Positions 47,392 through 56,865 of a DNA stretch of 64,000 bases are shown here, piece after piece. The translations under genes and the position numbers were made by a program. This DNA comes from Pseudomonadota bacterium (GTDB lineage: Bacteria; Pseudomonadota; Gammaproteobacteria; UBA5335). Location: the NCBI GenBank assembly GCA_034189865.1, contig JAXHTV010000005.1, positions 56,051-120,050 of the forward strand, read 5' to 3'. How positions within the stretch are numbered: position 1 is the first letter of the stretch; every line of letters starts with the position of its first letter. Under the pieces are notes generated by a model. It searched no databases, was not told the origin of the DNA, and saw only the letters and a list, made by a program, of their open reading frames with translations.

Positions 47392-47676
47392 TCAAGTGGG
47401 TTTGACGGTCACATCGCCGATGATTTGAGCTTGGCAGGCCAGCCGGTCATGCCGTCCGGCCATGTTCTCCCGCAAGACTTTTTCCTCGAGGACCGAGGGC
47501 ACCGAGAGATTGTTCCAGCCGTTTTCCACATGCATGATGCAGGTGCCGCAGTCGCATTCCCGGCATCCGTAGATGATTCCCGCGCCGATTTTTTCCGATA
47601 CCTCGATGACCCGCGTGCCCACCGGCACACTGACGGTCTTGTCGATGTCCGCGAAAGTGATCTTGGCTTTTGCCAT
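47392..47676 (-). CDS. plant-type [2Fe-2S] ferredoxin (second copy)
   Basis: A 94-residue ferredoxin, MAKAKITFADIDKTVSVPVGTRVIEVSEKIGAGIIYGC. Cys ligands are in YGCRECDCGTCIMHV and RLACQAQ. It is related to the next gene (47009) but more compact. It follows the flavodiiron gene by 57 bases, so it could be its reductant. Confidence 0.9.
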   Translation of the reverse strand: MAKAKITFADIDKTVSVPVGTRVIEVSEKIGAGIIYGCRECDCGTCIMHVENGWNNLSVPSVLEEKVLRENMAGRHDRLACQAQIIGDVTVKPT

Positions 47677-47733
47677 GAGAGCTACTCCTTATAAATTTCA
47701 AGCGTTTTCCGACAGAGAATGACCGCTGCGGTC

Positions 47734-49017
47734 TTATGCCAGATCCGCCAGATCCACCACCTGTTTTTCGATCGTCTGTCCAACCAGCGTGGCGGCGATG
47801 TCGCGACCGAAACGCCGACAGTCCTCAAGCTCGTGTTCGCTCGGAATCAGCTTGACGCGGATACCCGCCAGCGGAACCCGCAGTTTCAGACCGCGCATAC
47901 GGTCCTCGATCATGCGCACGGCCTCGCCGCTCCAACCGTAAGAGCCGAACGCCGCGCCCAGCTTGCCTTTGAGATTGATCACCACCAGCGAGGAAAGCAG
48001 GTCCCACACCGGCTTGACGGCATCACCGTTGATGGTGGGCGAACCGAACACCAGCGCATCGGCCTCTTCGATCAGATCCACGAACGGCTCCACCTCGCCC
48101 CCTTCCAGGTCGAACAGCGAAACCCGCACCCCCGGCACTTCATCGGCGCCCTGGTAGAGCGCCGCCGCCATACGGGCGGTGTTGCCGTAAGAGCTCATGT
48201 AAAAAATCATCAGCGACTTTTCGTTCTCTCCCGGATCGTCCGAGAGGCTGGAGGTGGACAGCTCCCGATAGCGCTTCACGTAGCGTTCCGGGCGGTCCCG
48301 CAGGATCGGGCCGTGGGTGGGGGCAATGAGTTTCAGAGCCAACGGTTCGATCAGTTTCAGGGCTTCGAGCACGTGCTGTTTGAAAGGGCGCATGATGTGG
48401 GCGTAGTAGTAGTCAAAAGAAAATCGAAAATCGCCCACCTTGTCGTTGTACAGCCGGGCGTCGCAAAAGTGGCAACCGAACACATCGCCGGAAAACAGAA
48501 TCTGCTCCTGTTCCAGATAGGTACACTGGGTGTCGGGCCAATGCAGAAACGGCGTGTGCAAAAAGCGCAAACTGCGATCGCCCAGGCTGACCCGGTCACC
48601 GGTCTGGGCGGTGGTGTACGCGAACTCACCCCCGCGGGGCTTGAGCAAACCCTTGAGCATCGACGGTGCCCGCCGGGAAATGTACAGGCGGGCCTGCGGC
48701 GCCCGTTCCATCAATTCCGGCAAGGCACCGCTGTGATCGGGCTCGAGATGATTGAGCACAATCACCTTGATTTCGTCGTAGGAGGCCACCGACTCCAGTC
48801 GCCGGAAGAACTCCTCGGAAAAGTTCTCCTTCACGGTATCGACAATGGCCACCCCTTCGCTGCCGCGAATGAGATAGGCGTTATAGCTGGTGCCGTTGGC
48901 GGTCTTGAGAATGATGTCGAAGGTCCGCAGCGACGGGTCCAGCGCCCCGATCCAATACACACCCGGCGCGAACTCCACCGCGCCGCGGGTTTCCAGATCG
49001 TTCACCTCGTCAAGCAT
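47734..49017 (-). CDS. A-type flavoprotein / flavodiiron protein
   Basis: A 427-residue two-domain protein. The N-terminal metallo-beta-lactamase-like di-iron domain carries LNHLEPDHSGALPELM (H-x-E-x-D-H), LHTPFLHWPDT, FSGDVFGCHF and IAPTHGPIL. The C-terminal flavodoxin domain starts KSLMIFYMSSYGNTARMA, with FGSPTINGDAV and GSYGWSGEAV. It reduces O2 to water (or NO to N2O). Within the nifB operon next to two [2Fe-2S] ferredoxins, O2 protection of nitrogenase is the natural inference. GGAGG lies before ATG at 49017. Confidence 0.93.
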   Translation of the reverse strand: MLDEVNDLETRGAVEFAPGVYWIGALDPSLRTFDIILKTANGTSYNAYLIRGSEGVAIVDTVKENFSEEFFRRLESVASYDEIKVIVLNHLEPDHSGALPELMERAPQARLYISRRAPSMLKGLLKPRGGEFAYTTAQTGDRVSLGDRSLRFLHTPFLHWPDTQCTYLEQEQILFSGDVFGCHFCDARLYNDKVGDFRFSFDYYYAHIMRPFKQHVLEALKLIEPLALKLIAPTHGPILRDRPERYVKRYRELSTSSLSDDPGENEKSLMIFYMSSYGNTARMAAALYQGADEVPGVRVSLFDLEGGEVEPFVDLIEEADALVFGSPTINGDAVKPVWDLLSSLVVINLKGKLGAAFGSYGWSGEAVRMIEDRMRGLKLRVPLAGIRVKLIPSEHELEDCRRFGRDIAATLVGQTIEKQVVDLADLA

Positions 49018-49444
49018 CACCCGCCTCCGGAACCCAGCACGGTCCGCCGTTGGCGGGTTTACTGCATGCCTCATCGGCGCCTTGGGGGTCGGCGGCCACG
49101 CCCAGGCGGGCCAGAAACGCCGAATCGTCGAACCCGGCCGTCCGACCGAACGCGCTCGCCAGCAACGGCCGGCGAATCAGGATCGGTTCTTCGACCAAGC
49201 GTCGCAGGGCCGCTTCGGCCGTCCAGCCCTCGACCTTCAGCCGGCCGGTTTTGATCTGCCGCGCGGCGGGATTGAACCACTCGGCCACGGGGCGATGCCG
49301 CAAAAAACCGTAGAGACGTTCGGCGGTCCAGGGCTCGCTCAGCAGATCACGCACCACCAACCGGCAACCGCAGCGGGCCAACAGAGCCTTCTGCCGGGCG
49401 TTGGTCCGGCAGCCGGGTTTTTCGTAGAACACCACTGCGGTCAT
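49010..49444 (-). CDS. ArsC/Spx-family nitrogenase-associated protein
   Basis: A 144-residue thioredoxin-fold protein, MTAVVFYEKPGCRTNARQKALLARCGCRLVVRDLL, with LYGFLRHRPVAEWFNPAA and EEPILIRRPLL motifs of the ArsC/Spx group. The first cysteine aligns with the ArsC active Cys. Genes of this nitrogenase-associated class lie in many nif clusters, with unknown function. It overlaps the flavodiiron gene start by 8 bases. Confidence 0.87.
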   Translation of the reverse strand: MTAVVFYEKPGCRTNARQKALLARCGCRLVVRDLLSEPWTAERLYGFLRHRPVAEWFNPAARQIKTGRLKVEGWTAEAALRRLVEEPILIRRPLLASAFGRTAGFDDSAFLARLGVAADPQGADEACSKPANGGPCWVPEAGDA

Positions 49445-49455
49445 GCCGGTCGTTC

Positions 49456-49851
49456 TCAAAGCGCCGAGACGGCGCGCTCGATGGCGGCATCGACAAAACT
49501 GAGGTCGCACATCACCCCCAACCGCGACAGCGACCGCCGGCTGGTGTCGCTAATTTGCGCGCAAATCACCACATCGCAATCCGACAGCAAGCGGGTACGG
49601 TGTCGTCGGGCGCCGGCGCCGGCCCTCCGGGGACAGGGCTGAGCACCGATGTAATGCATCATCTCGCCGACCTTTTCATACAGCAGAAACTGCTCGGCCT
49701 GGTCGAAGTCCGCGTTCACGCGGGCACCGTCGGTGCTGGCCACGGCAATGAGAACCCGGCAGGAATCCGCCGGCAGCGGCCGGTCCATCGAGACCGCCCA
49801 CAAATCGGAAAAACGGGCCGGTGATCCGGACGGCAAAGTATTCATATGCAT
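49456..49851 (-). CDS. NifX/NifB-C-terminal-like cofactor-binding domain protein
   Basis: A 131-residue protein. After a leader (MHMNTLPSGSPARFSDLW) comes CRVLIAVASTDGARVNADFDQAEQFLLYEKVGEMMHYIGAQPCP and then LLSDCDVVICAQISDTSRRSL, the pattern of the dinitrogenase FeMo-cofactor-binding (NifX) fold. It lies between the nifB-linked ferredoxin and the ArsC-like gene. It may be a carrier for NifB-co. A GGAG lies 10 bases before the first ATG; the second ATG two codons on is an alternative. Confidence 0.8.
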   Translation of the reverse strand: MHMNTLPSGSPARFSDLWAVSMDRPLPADSCRVLIAVASTDGARVNADFDQAEQFLLYEKVGEMMHYIGAQPCPRRAGAGARRHRTRLLSDCDVVICAQISDTSRRSLSRLGVMCDLSFVDAAIERAVSAL

Positions 49852-49879
49852 CGGGCTGTTACTCCAGTTTCCGAACGGG

Positions 49880-50158
49880 TCAACGGGCTTGAATTTCCGC
49901 CATCGCTGCGGCCATGCGTTCCGGGGGTATACCGGTCAGGGAGCCGGGCGGGTTCACCACCGCTTGGGTGCCATCGAGAATGGCCCCCTCGATGGGACAA
50001 ATGCTGGCGCATTGCGGGTAGGCATGGTCGCCTTCGCACTCGGTGCACTTGGTGGGATCGATCTTGAAATGGGGCTTGGCCTCATAGATCGCCTGGCTGG
50101 GGCACAGCGGTTCACAGGCCCAACAGTTGACACAGGATTCGACAATGCTGAATGCCAT
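49880..50158 (-). CDS. fdxN: 2[4Fe-4S] ferredoxin next to nifB
   Basis: A 92-residue protein, MAFSIVESCVNCWACEPLCPSQAIY, with a second motif CTECEGDHAYPQCASICP. It is longer than the related ferredoxin at 38724 because of a C-terminal tail (PPGSLTGIPPERMAAAMAEIQAR). FdxN-type ferredoxins beside nifB donate electrons to NifB; the position 12 bases after nifB fits. Confidence 0.9.
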   Translation of the reverse strand: MAFSIVESCVNCWACEPLCPSQAIYEAKPHFKIDPTKCTECEGDHAYPQCASICPIEGAILDGTQAVVNPPGSLTGIPPERMAAAMAEIQAR

Positions 50159-50170
50159 GGCACACCTCCT

Positions 50171-51670
50171 CTACGCGCCCACTTCGGCGGACTGATCGAC
50201 CTCTTCCAACAAGCCGGCCTCAGCCATCTCGCGGTAAACCGCGGCCACGGCCTCCTCGATCGGCTCCATGGCGTGCTCACCGTTGGGCTGAATGCCAGCT
50301 TGCTCCAGCATGCCCCAGGGCTCGTAGCCGATCTTGGAGCAGAGCACCGCCTCGCAGCCCTCCAGGGTGCGCAAGGTCTTTTCCAACACGCTTTCGCCAT
50401 CGCCGCAGGTTTCGTCGCCACCGCAGTACAAATCCACTTTGCGATGGCCGACGAACCGGACTTTCTGCGCCGTGGCCTCGTAGACGAGGAACTCCTTGGC
50501 ATGACCGAAATGCTGATTCACCACGCCGCCACCGGTGGTGGCCACCGCCATGAGCACCGGTCGTGTCCGTGGCACGGGGGCCTTGAGTTCGGTCAGGGAC
50601 ACCAAGGGCTCACTGGCTTGCTGACGCTTGGCCTCGCGCTCTTGTTCGATCTGTGCCTGGACCTGGGCCCGCATTTCCATCGCTTGTTCGTAATCGATGT
50701 CCATCTGCTCGATCTTGTCCATGGTGAACTCGGCGCCGCGATCCTCGCCGAGTAAACCCACCGCATCGGCGCGGCACTGCCGGCAATGCCGCATCATGTT
50801 CATGTCCCCGGCGCAGGCGTCCTGGAGTTGCTGCAACTCGGCGTGGCTGGGGCCGCGTTGGCCCATCACGCCATAGAAGGTGCCGTGTTCGGCCTCGGCA
50901 ATCAGCGGCATGACGTTGTGTAGGAAGGCGCCTTTGGATTTCACCACGCGGCTGACTTCCTCGAGATGCTGCTCGTTCACGCCGGGAATCATCACCGAGT
51001 TGACCTTCACCAAAATGCCCCGTTCAACAAGCATTTCCAGGCCCTTTTGCTGCTGCTCGATGAGAATCTTGACGCCCTTTTTCCCCTTGATGCGGCGGTT
51101 GTTCCAAAACACCCAGGGGTAGATCTGGGCGCCCACCTCGGGATCGACGCAATTGATGGTGATGGTGACGTGATCGATGTTGTGCTGCGCCAACTCGTCC
51201 ACGTGCTGCGGCAGGGACAAGCCGTTGGTGGACACGCACAGCTTGATATCCGGCGCCTTTTCCGACAGCTGTCGGAAGGTGGAAAAAGTCCGTTCCGGGT
51301 TCGCCAGAGGGTCACCCGGACCGGCAATACCCAGCACCGTCATCTGGGGAATGTTCGCCGCCACGGCCATGACTTTTTTCACCGCCTGATCAGGATCGAG
51401 CAACTCCGACACCACGCCGGGGCGCGACTCGTTGGCGCAGTCGTACTTGCGGTTGCAGTAGTGACATTGAATGTTGCACGCCGGCGCCACGGCCACATGC
51501 ATGCGCGCATAATGGTGATGCGCTTCTTCCGAGTAACAGGGATGGTTCTCCACCTTCTTGCGGATTTCCTCCGACAGGTGGGACATTTGGTCATCCGAAC
51601 TGCCGCAACTGCTGGACGCGCAGCCGCCCGATTTTTTCGCCGTTTCCTGCCCGAGAACTGTCAATTCCAT
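50171..51670 (-). CDS. nifB: FeMo-cofactor synthesis radical-SAM protein NifB
   Basis: A 499-residue enzyme. The radical SAM motif is [21 protein letters not shown] near residue 70. [13 protein letters not shown] is the SAM-binding region. Extra cluster cysteines are in [20 protein letters not shown]-terminal NifX-like domain begins [23 protein letters not shown]. It makes NifB-co, the 8Fe core of FeMo-co. The ATG at 51670 has GGGAG 8 bases upstream; residues upstream in frame overlap the promoter and are rejected. Confidence 0.97.
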   Translation of the reverse strand: MELTVLGQETAKKSGGCASSSCGSSDDQMSHLSEEIRKKVENHPCYSEEAHHHYARMHVAVAPACNIQCHYCNRKYDCANESRPGVVSELLDPDQAVKKVMAVAANIPQMTVLGIAGPGDPLANPERTFSTFRQLSEKAPDIKLCVSTNGLSLPQHVDELAQHNIDHVTITINCVDPEVGAQIYPWVFWNNRRIKGKKGVKILIEQQQKGLEMLVERGILVKVNSVMIPGVNEQHLEEVSRVVKSKGAFLHNVMPLIAEAEHGTFYGVMGQRGPSHAELQQLQDACAGDMNMMRHCRQCRADAVGLLGEDRGAEFTMDKIEQMDIDYEQAMEMRAQVQAQIEQEREAKRQQASEPLVSLTELKAPVPRTRPVLMAVATTGGGVVNQHFGHAKEFLVYEATAQKVRFVGHRKVDLYCGGDETCGDGESVLEKTLRTLEGCEAVLCSKIGYEPWGMLEQAGIQPNGEHAMEPIEEAVAAVYREMAEAGLLEEVDQSAEVGA

Positions 51671-51736
51671 CACTTGACTCCCAGTCGGGTCGCTACCGTT
51701 CGACGCCCACGCGGACGCCACCTTTGCATAGCTTTT

Positions 51737-51752
51737 TGCAAAGGCTGTGCCT
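51737..51752 (-). promoter_or_regulatory. sigma-54 promoter of the nifB operon
   Basis: The minus strand reads AGGCACAGCCTTTGCA, with GG and GC correctly spaced and only the first base off consensus. It lies 66 bases ahead of nifB. Confidence 0.85.
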
Positions 51753-51815
51753 AACCGGAAGATCACTCGCAAATATCTGTTTACAAATAGTAATGGGAGA
51801 TTGTCGAGGGAGGAT

Positions 51816-51831
51816 TGTCGGCTCTGCGACA
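51816..51831. promoter_or_regulatory. NifA upstream activator site of nifB
   Basis: TGTCGGCTCTGCGACA fits TGT-N10-ACA, about 85 bases upstream of the nifB -12 element. Confidence 0.78.
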
Positions 51832-51901
51832 CGGCGGGACAGTACAGATTGTGAGAACCCCAACAGGCCCGTGCCTACCCGAGCCAGGCGGCACGATGAT
51901 T

Positions 51902-53467
51902 TCACATTTGGCGGACTTTGATTTGGTAGGTCTGAATGCGATAGGCGATTTGACGCGGGGTCATCCCCAGCAAGCGTGCGGCGCGGGCCTGTACCCAACC
52001 GGCTTCTTCCAGCGCGGCGATCACCCGTTCGCGCTCGTCCAGTTCGGGGTCGTTGAAATCCACCTTGACCTGGGCGGCGGCGGTCTCCGCCGCTGCCGGA
52101 CTTTCCTCGATGCCGGTAAGGGTGATGGTATCGCGATCGATAATCCCATTCGGGCTCATGATGGCAGCCCGTTCCAGGCAGTTTTCCAGCTCACGCACGT
52201 TACCCGGCCAATTGTGGCGCATCAACAGCCGAATCGCGCTGTTGGTCACCTCCAGATCGCGGCCCTGGGCGCGGGCGACTTTGTCGGTCAGATAACGGGT
52301 CAAATCCGGAATGTCGGCGACACGCTCACGCAATGCCGGCGTGGCAATGGGCATGACATTCAGCCGATAGTACAAATCCTCACGGAAATCCCCCCGCTGC
52401 ACCTCGGATTCCAGATCCCGGTTGGTGGCCGCGATGACCCGCACATCGACCTTCAGCGTTCGCAGCCCGCCCACCCGCTCGAACTCGCCCTCTTGCAGCA
52501 CCCGCAGCAACTTGGCCTGAAAGGCCGGCGAGATCTCGCCGATTTCGTCCAAAAACAGGGTCCCGCCGTCGGCCTGCTCGAAGCGGCCGGTCCGCCGCGT
52601 GACCGCACCGGTAAACGCCCCCTTCTCGTGACCGAACAGTTCCGACTCCAGCAAATTGTCGGGTAACGCGGCACAGTTCAGCTTCACGAAGGGGCCGTTG
52701 GCCCGCGGCGAATTGTAGTGAATCGCATTGGCGATGAGTTCCTTGCCGGTGCCGGACTCGCCCCGGATCAGCACCGTGGTGTTCCATTTGGCCACTTGCC
52801 GAACCTGCTCGAACACCACGCGCATGGCGTCGGTGTGCCCGACGATATTGGCAAAGCCGTGCTCCCCCTTGACCCGCCGGCGCAGGACATCGCGCTCATC
52901 GCGTAACTGCTGTTGTTCGTCTTCGACCTGCCGGGCAAGGCGCACCGTCTGCCCCATGAGGTTCGCGACCATTTGCAAAAAACGAACCTGTTCGTCGAAC
53001 GGCTCGGCCCGGCCGGACGGTTGGGCCGCAAACACCCCCAACGTTTCCCGCTCGCCGATCTTGATGGGAACACCGATGAACGGCCGCTCGGGATTGTAGA
53101 CGCCGAGCCGATCGAGAAACCGCGGCTCGTCGGCAATCCGTCGAACCACAATCGGTTCGCCCCGGGCCAGAATCGCGCCCACGATACCCTCGCCGGCCCG
53201 ATAGCGAGTCGGCTCGGCGGCAAGCGGACGGTTGTCGTGCAGGGCGATGACCGTCAGCTCGCCGCTCTCCTGGTCCACCAAACTGACCATGCCCCGGCTC
53301 AGACTGCCCTGTTCATGCAACACCTCGAGTACGCCGTGCATGGTCTCGCGCAGATCCAACGAGCGGCTGAGCACCTCGCTCACCCGATACAAGGTCGAGA
53401 GCTGGTTTTCCAAAAACGCCTGACGATCACTCATCGGCTGGTGACCGTCGCTGAGCATGGCGTTCAC
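51902..53467 (-). CDS. nifA: nif-specific sigma-54 activator NifA
   Basis: A 521-residue enhancer-binding protein. An N-terminal GAF domain contains [37 protein letters not shown]. The AAA+ domain contains [27 protein letters not shown] and [14 protein letters not shown]-terminal Fis-type HTH contains [22 protein letters not shown]. The Cys-rich linker of O2-sensing rhizobial NifA is absent, as expected when NifL is the sensor. The start is GTG at 53467, overlapping the nifL stop (GTGA) with AAGGA 5 bases upstream; ATG at 53458 is an alternative. Confidence 0.96.
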   Translation of the reverse strand: MNAMLSDGHQPMSDRQAFLENQLSTLYRVSEVLSRSLDLRETMHGVLEVLHEQGSLSRGMVSLVDQESGELTVIALHDNRPLAAEPTRYRAGEGIVGAILARGEPIVVRRIADEPRFLDRLGVYNPERPFIGVPIKIGERETLGVFAAQPSGRAEPFDEQVRFLQMVANLMGQTVRLARQVEDEQQQLRDERDVLRRRVKGEHGFANIVGHTDAMRVVFEQVRQVAKWNTTVLIRGESGTGKELIANAIHYNSPRANGPFVKLNCAALPDNLLESELFGHEKGAFTGAVTRRTGRFEQADGGTLFLDEIGEISPAFQAKLLRVLQEGEFERVGGLRTLKVDVRVIAATNRDLESEVQRGDFREDLYYRLNVMPIATPALRERVADIPDLTRYLTDKVARAQGRDLEVTNSAIRLLMRHNWPGNVRELENCLERAAIMSPNGIIDRDTITLTGIEESPAAAETAAAQVKVDFNDPELDERERVIAALEEAGWVQARAARLLGMTPRQIAYRIQTYQIKVRQM

Positions 53468-55005
53468 GACCGTCCTTCCTCCAGCGCCCGTTGCCGGTTC
53501 GGTACCGCGAACCGCAAGCGGATCTGACACCCCTGTTCGAAGGCCGGATTCACATCCACCACACCGCCGTTTTGGTTCACTGTTTCCTGCACCATGGGCA
53601 AACCCATGCCGGCCCGGCCGCGGGCCTGTTTCCAGGCGGTGAAAAAGGGCTCGAAGACTTTCAATCGCAGGGCCTCGGGAATGCCGGGGCCGTTGTCCTG
53701 GATCAACACCTCCACACCGTCTTCCCGGTTGCTGGTGACGATGCGGATTTCCTTCTCGTCGTGACCGGCCTCGGCCAGCGCCAGCAGGGCGTTCTCGATC
53801 AGGCGCATGAACATGCCCCGCAGCTGGTTGGGGCGTCCGTTGATGCTGTAGAGCACCGCCTGCGGCTGCCAGTCGATGGTCACCCCCTGGGAGAGAAAAT
53901 CTTCAGTCATCAGCGTCAGCACATCGTGTAGCAGGGCATTGAGGTTCACGCTGGTTTCGGCTTCCTGCAGCTCGGTGGGTAAGGCGCTGCGCAGGTTCTC
54001 CATGGCCTGGTGGCCGGACGCCAGCACTTGGCCGAGTATCTCCCGCGTCCTGCTCGGATCGGCGCCGCGCTCAAGCATGCTAGCGGCAGCCTGAATCACG
54101 TTCAAAGGCGTTTGCAGTTGAAAAATGGCGCCGGAGAGCGCTTCCCGCATACCCTGTACGCGCTGCTGCTCGGCCAGCGAGGCGCGCAAATGATGCATTT
54201 TGACCCGCTCCATCTGGTGTTTTAGCGCGGTAATCTCGCTTGCGACCACCAGCAGGCAACGGCGGCCGGCCGAGGGGACGGAAAAATAGCTGCCCGCGGT
54301 GCTGTCGAACTCGTCCACCCAGGCGCCGGAGACCGAAAACCAGCGTGGCTCGACTTGGCCGGTCAGATCCAAGCGTACCTCCCGATTCCAAAATCCGCGG
54401 TTGTCGGCCGCCGCAGCCTTGAGATCCAACCCATCCTGTTCCAGCGCATCGAGAAACAAACCGGCCGGCTGAACGCCGTGTAAATCCGTGAACAGCTTCT
54501 TGTAGGCCTGGTTATCCAGAACCACTTGCCGTTCCGAATCGATCAACGCCACCAGCACCGGCGCCGAGTCCAAGACCGACTCGATCAGGGTCTTCTGGTG
54601 GCGGACCTGCTGCTCCAGCGCGTGCAGTTCGGTGACATCGCGGTGAATACCGAGAAAGTTGGTAATTTCGCCCTCGGCATCCAGCACCGGGGAGATATGC
54701 AGCTCCGCAAGGTAAGCCTCACCGTTGCTTCGCCGGTTGACCAAGGTGCCCCGCCAGCTTTGTTTTCCCGTGATGGTGGCCCACAAATCCCGGTAGACCT
54801 CGATGGGGGTCTGTTTGTGGGAGAGGACAGATTCGTTCTCCCCCAAGATCGCTTTGTGCTCAAAACCGGTCAAGGATTCAAAAGCCGGGTTCACGTACAA
54901 AATTCGGGCGCGTTTATCGGTGATGGAAATCGCCAACGGCGACTGCTGGACGATCTCATAGAAAAGCTGTGGCGACAGACCCGTTTGATTTCCGCTTTCG
55001 GCCAT
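53464..55005 (-). CDS. nifL: NifL, redox- and nitrogen-sensing antagonist of NifA
   Basis: About 513 residues. The FAD-binding PAS1 domain runs from [28 protein letters not shown], with GENESVLS and [18 protein letters not shown]2 follows (about residues 145-265), then a coiled linker and a GHKL ATP-binding domain ([29 protein letters not shown]). The H-box position reads [13 protein letters not shown], where Azotobacter NifL has His, so no phosphorylatable His is seen. ATG at 55005 has AAAGG 8 bases upstream and gives a length like known NifL; earlier ATGs at 55059 and 55125 lack such sites. Confidence 0.93.
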   Translation of the reverse strand: MAESGNQTGLSPQLFYEIVQQSPLAISITDKRARILYVNPAFESLTGFEHKAILGENESVLSHKQTPIEVYRDLWATITGKQSWRGTLVNRRSNGEAYLAELHISPVLDAEGEITNFLGIHRDVTELHALEQQVRHQKTLIESVLDSAPVLVALIDSERQVVLDNQAYKKLFTDLHGVQPAGLFLDALEQDGLDLKAAAADNRGFWNREVRLDLTGQVEPRWFSVSGAWVDEFDSTAGSYFSVPSAGRRCLLVVASEITALKHQMERVKMHHLRASLAEQQRVQGMREALSGAIFQLQTPLNVIQAAASMLERGADPSRTREILGQVLASGHQAMENLRSALPTELQEAETSVNLNALLHDVLTLMTEDFLSQGVTIDWQPQAVLYSINGRPNQLRGMFMRLIENALLALAEAGHDEKEIRIVTSNREDGVEVLIQDNGPGIPEALRLKVFEPFFTAWKQARGRAGMGLPMVQETVNQNGGVVDVNPAFEQGCQIRLRFAVPNRQRALEEGRS

Positions 55006-55173
55006 CTCGAATACCTTTATGACCTCGGAGGGCGGATTTTGGTTTCGATCTCGCGGCATGTTGTCATCGCGAGACTCGGCTTGTTTTTTGATCGTGCTTT
55101 TCTTGTTCGAGGAAGATTGCAACATGGCACCATCACTATCGAAATGGAATCCCCTATACGTAGAGAAACCCGC

Positions 55174-55189
55174 TGCAACAATCGTTCCT
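55174..55189 (-). promoter_or_regulatory. candidate sigma-54 promoter of nifLA
   Basis: The minus strand reads AGGAACGATTGTTGCA: GG/GC spacing correct and TTGCA perfect, two mismatches in the -24 part. It would give a leader of about 155 bases before nifL. Some species drive nifLA from sigma-54, others from sigma-70. Confidence 0.55.
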
Positions 55190-55410
55190 TAATTGTCGCC
55201 ATCGCCCCTCCGTCGATCGGCTGGCGGGGGCGGCGGCCTCTGGATAGCGCCCTCCTGGTGACAATAATTGTATTCTTGTCAAATATTTACGGACCCCGTC
55301 AAGACATCCCGCCGCCCCAAAAATGCGGTCCGGGCGTAATGGCCACTTGGCCCGGTTCGTGAATGCGCGCACGCGCAACGCGCATGGGCCGCTAAAGCGC
55401 TGAACCACGA

Positions 55411-55426
55411 TGTCGCGTTTGCTACA
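55411..55426. promoter_or_regulatory. NifA-type activator site, nifL/rnf gap, copy 1
   Basis: TGTCGCGTTTGCTACA fits TGT-N10-ACA, about 243 bases from the nifL -12 and 275 from the rnfA -12 element. Confidence 0.65.
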
Positions 55427-55451
55427 AAATCGCGGGCGACCCAATCCGCAA

Positions 55452-55467
55452 TGTCGCAAAGACGACA
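55452..55467. promoter_or_regulatory. NifA-type activator site, nifL/rnf gap, copy 2
   Basis: TGTCGCAAAGACGACA fits TGT-N10-ACA, 41 bases from copy 1 (about four helical turns) and 234 bases from the rnfA -12. Confidence 0.68.
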
Positions 55468-55679
55468 CACCGCCAACGGCGCCCTACCCACGCTCGTGAT
55501 CGAGCGAACGATCGCTCACAGCCGGTCGGGGCCGGAACCGGCCGGTCTGTGGGCACGAATAAGATCCCGTTTTCAGACCACTATCACCGACCCGGCGCAG
55601 CCACACTGCGAAAGAACCCCCGGATTCCAACGCGCCCTTTGCCACAGCCAAACCCCATGCAAGCCGCTCCGAACGGCAC

Positions 55680-55695
55680 TGGCACGGTTGATGCC
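55680..55695 (+). promoter_or_regulatory. sigma-54 promoter of rnfABCDGEH-nifQ
   Basis: TGGCACGGTTGATGCC: perfect TGGCACG, correctly spaced GC, slightly weak -12 (ATGCC). It lies 45 bases ahead of rnfA. Confidence 0.75.
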
Positions 55696-55740
55696 TTTTT
55701 TATTTTCAACACGGGGAATGAATCGGTGAGCGAGAACGCC

Positions 55741-56322
55741 ATGACCGAATACTTGCTACTCATATTGTCCACCGCTCTGGTCAACAACGTGGTGTTGGTG
55801 AAATTTCTGGGTTTGTGTCCATTCATGGGCGTGTCGAACAAGATCGACACCGCCTTGGGGATGGGCTTTGCCACCACCTTCGTGCTGACCCTGGCGGCAG
55901 CGTTCAGCTGGTTGATCGAATTCTACATTTTGCAGCCGCTGGCGGTGGGCTACTTGCGGATTCTGACGTTCATTTTGGTGATCGCGGCCGTGGTGCAGTT
56001 TACCGAACTGGCCATTCGCAAAATGTCTCCGGCGCTGTATCAGGTTTTGGGCATTTTTCTGCCACTGATCACCACCAATTGCGCCGTTTTGGGAGTGGCA
56101 TTGCTGAATATTCAAGGCCAACACGCATTTCTCGAGAGCCTGCTTTACGGCTTCAGCGCGGCGCTGGGCTTCACGCTGGTGATGGTGATGTTCGCCGGCT
56201 TGCGCGAGCGCCTGGCACGCGCCCAGGTGCCGGCCACCTTCGCCGGTGCGCCGGTGGGCTTCGTGGTGGCCGGCTTGCTATCCATGGCCTTCATGGGCTT
56301 CTCCGGACTGACCACACACTAG
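55741..56322 (+). CDS. rnfA: Rnf electron transport complex subunit A
   Basis: A 193-residue membrane protein with six helices, from [32 protein letters not shown]; the Cys in GLCPF and the one in TTNCAVLG are the half-sites for the membrane-embedded iron cluster shared with RnfE. RnfA-E use the ion gradient to drive electrons to ferredoxin, the low-potential donor for nitrogenase. ATG at 55741 is chosen; GTG five codons upstream is possible. Confidence 0.95.
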   Translation: MTEYLLLILSTALVNNVVLVKFLGLCPFMGVSNKIDTALGMGFATTFVLTLAAAFSWLIEFYILQPLAVGYLRILTFILVIAAVVQFTELAIRKMSPALYQVLGIFLPLITTNCAVLGVALLNIQGQHAFLESLLYGFSAALGFTLVMVMFAGLRERLARAQVPATFAGAPVGFVVAGLLSMAFMGFSGLTTH

Positions 56323-56333
56323 GGATTCCGACC

Positions 56334-56864
56334 ATGATCGCACCGCTGCTGAGCTTAATGGCGTTGGGTATCGTTCTCGGCGGGATATTGGGCGTCGCCG
56401 GGCGCTTTTTCAAAGTGGAAGCCAACCCTTTGGAAACCGAGATCGAGGCGATGTTGCCCGGCTCCCAGTGCGGCCAGTGCGGCTATCCCGGCTGCGGTCC
56501 GGCGGCTGCGGCGGTGGCTGAAGGCTCGGCACCGGTGACCCTCTGCCCCCCCGGTGGACGCAGCCTGGCCGAGGCCCTGGCCGCCAAGCTCGGTGTGTCA
56601 GTGGATCTTTCGGACATGGAAGATAAACCGCCGAGCTACGCCCATATCCGCGAAAGCCTGTGCATCGGCTGCACCAAGTGCTTCAAGCGCTGCCCCACCG
56701 ACGCCATCGTCGGTGGCCCCAAACAGATTCACGCCGTGTTCCGGGATGCCTGCACCGGTTGCGAACAATGCTTTGAGGTTTGCCCCACTGAATGCATCGA
56801 GATGCGGCCGGTCGAACCGACGCTGCAGACCTGGTACTGGCCCAAACCTTCGGAAGTGGCCTGA
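56334..56864 (+). CDS. rnfB: Rnf complex ferredoxin-type subunit B
   Basis: A 176-residue protein with an N-terminal membrane anchor (MIAPLLSLMALGIVLGGILGVAG). The 4Fe cluster domain is SQCGQCGYPGCGPAAAAVAEG with a distal LCPPGG. Two 4Fe-4S motifs follow, CIGCTKCFKRCP and CTGCEQCFEVCP. It relays electrons to soluble ferredoxin. It starts 11 bases after rnfA. Confidence 0.95.
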   Translation: MIAPLLSLMALGIVLGGILGVAGRFFKVEANPLETEIEAMLPGSQCGQCGYPGCGPAAAAVAEGSAPVTLCPPGGRSLAEALAAKLGVSVDLSDMEDKPPSYAHIRESLCIGCTKCFKRCPTDAIVGGPKQIHAVFRDACTGCEQCFEVCPTECIEMRPVEPTLQTWYWPKPSEVA

Positions 56865-56865
56865 G

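Larger units (their letters stand above)
55006..55740. promoter_or_regulatory. 735-base nifL / rnfA divergent control region
   Basis: No gene is supported. It holds a sigma-54-like promoter on each side and two NifA sites between them, plus an AT-rich patch near 55258-55295. Confidence 0.65.

Noticed and set aside
51671..51832. N-terminal extension of nifB
   Set aside because: It runs across the sigma-54 promoter and NifA site; the ATG at 51670 has a good ribosome-binding site and family-like start.
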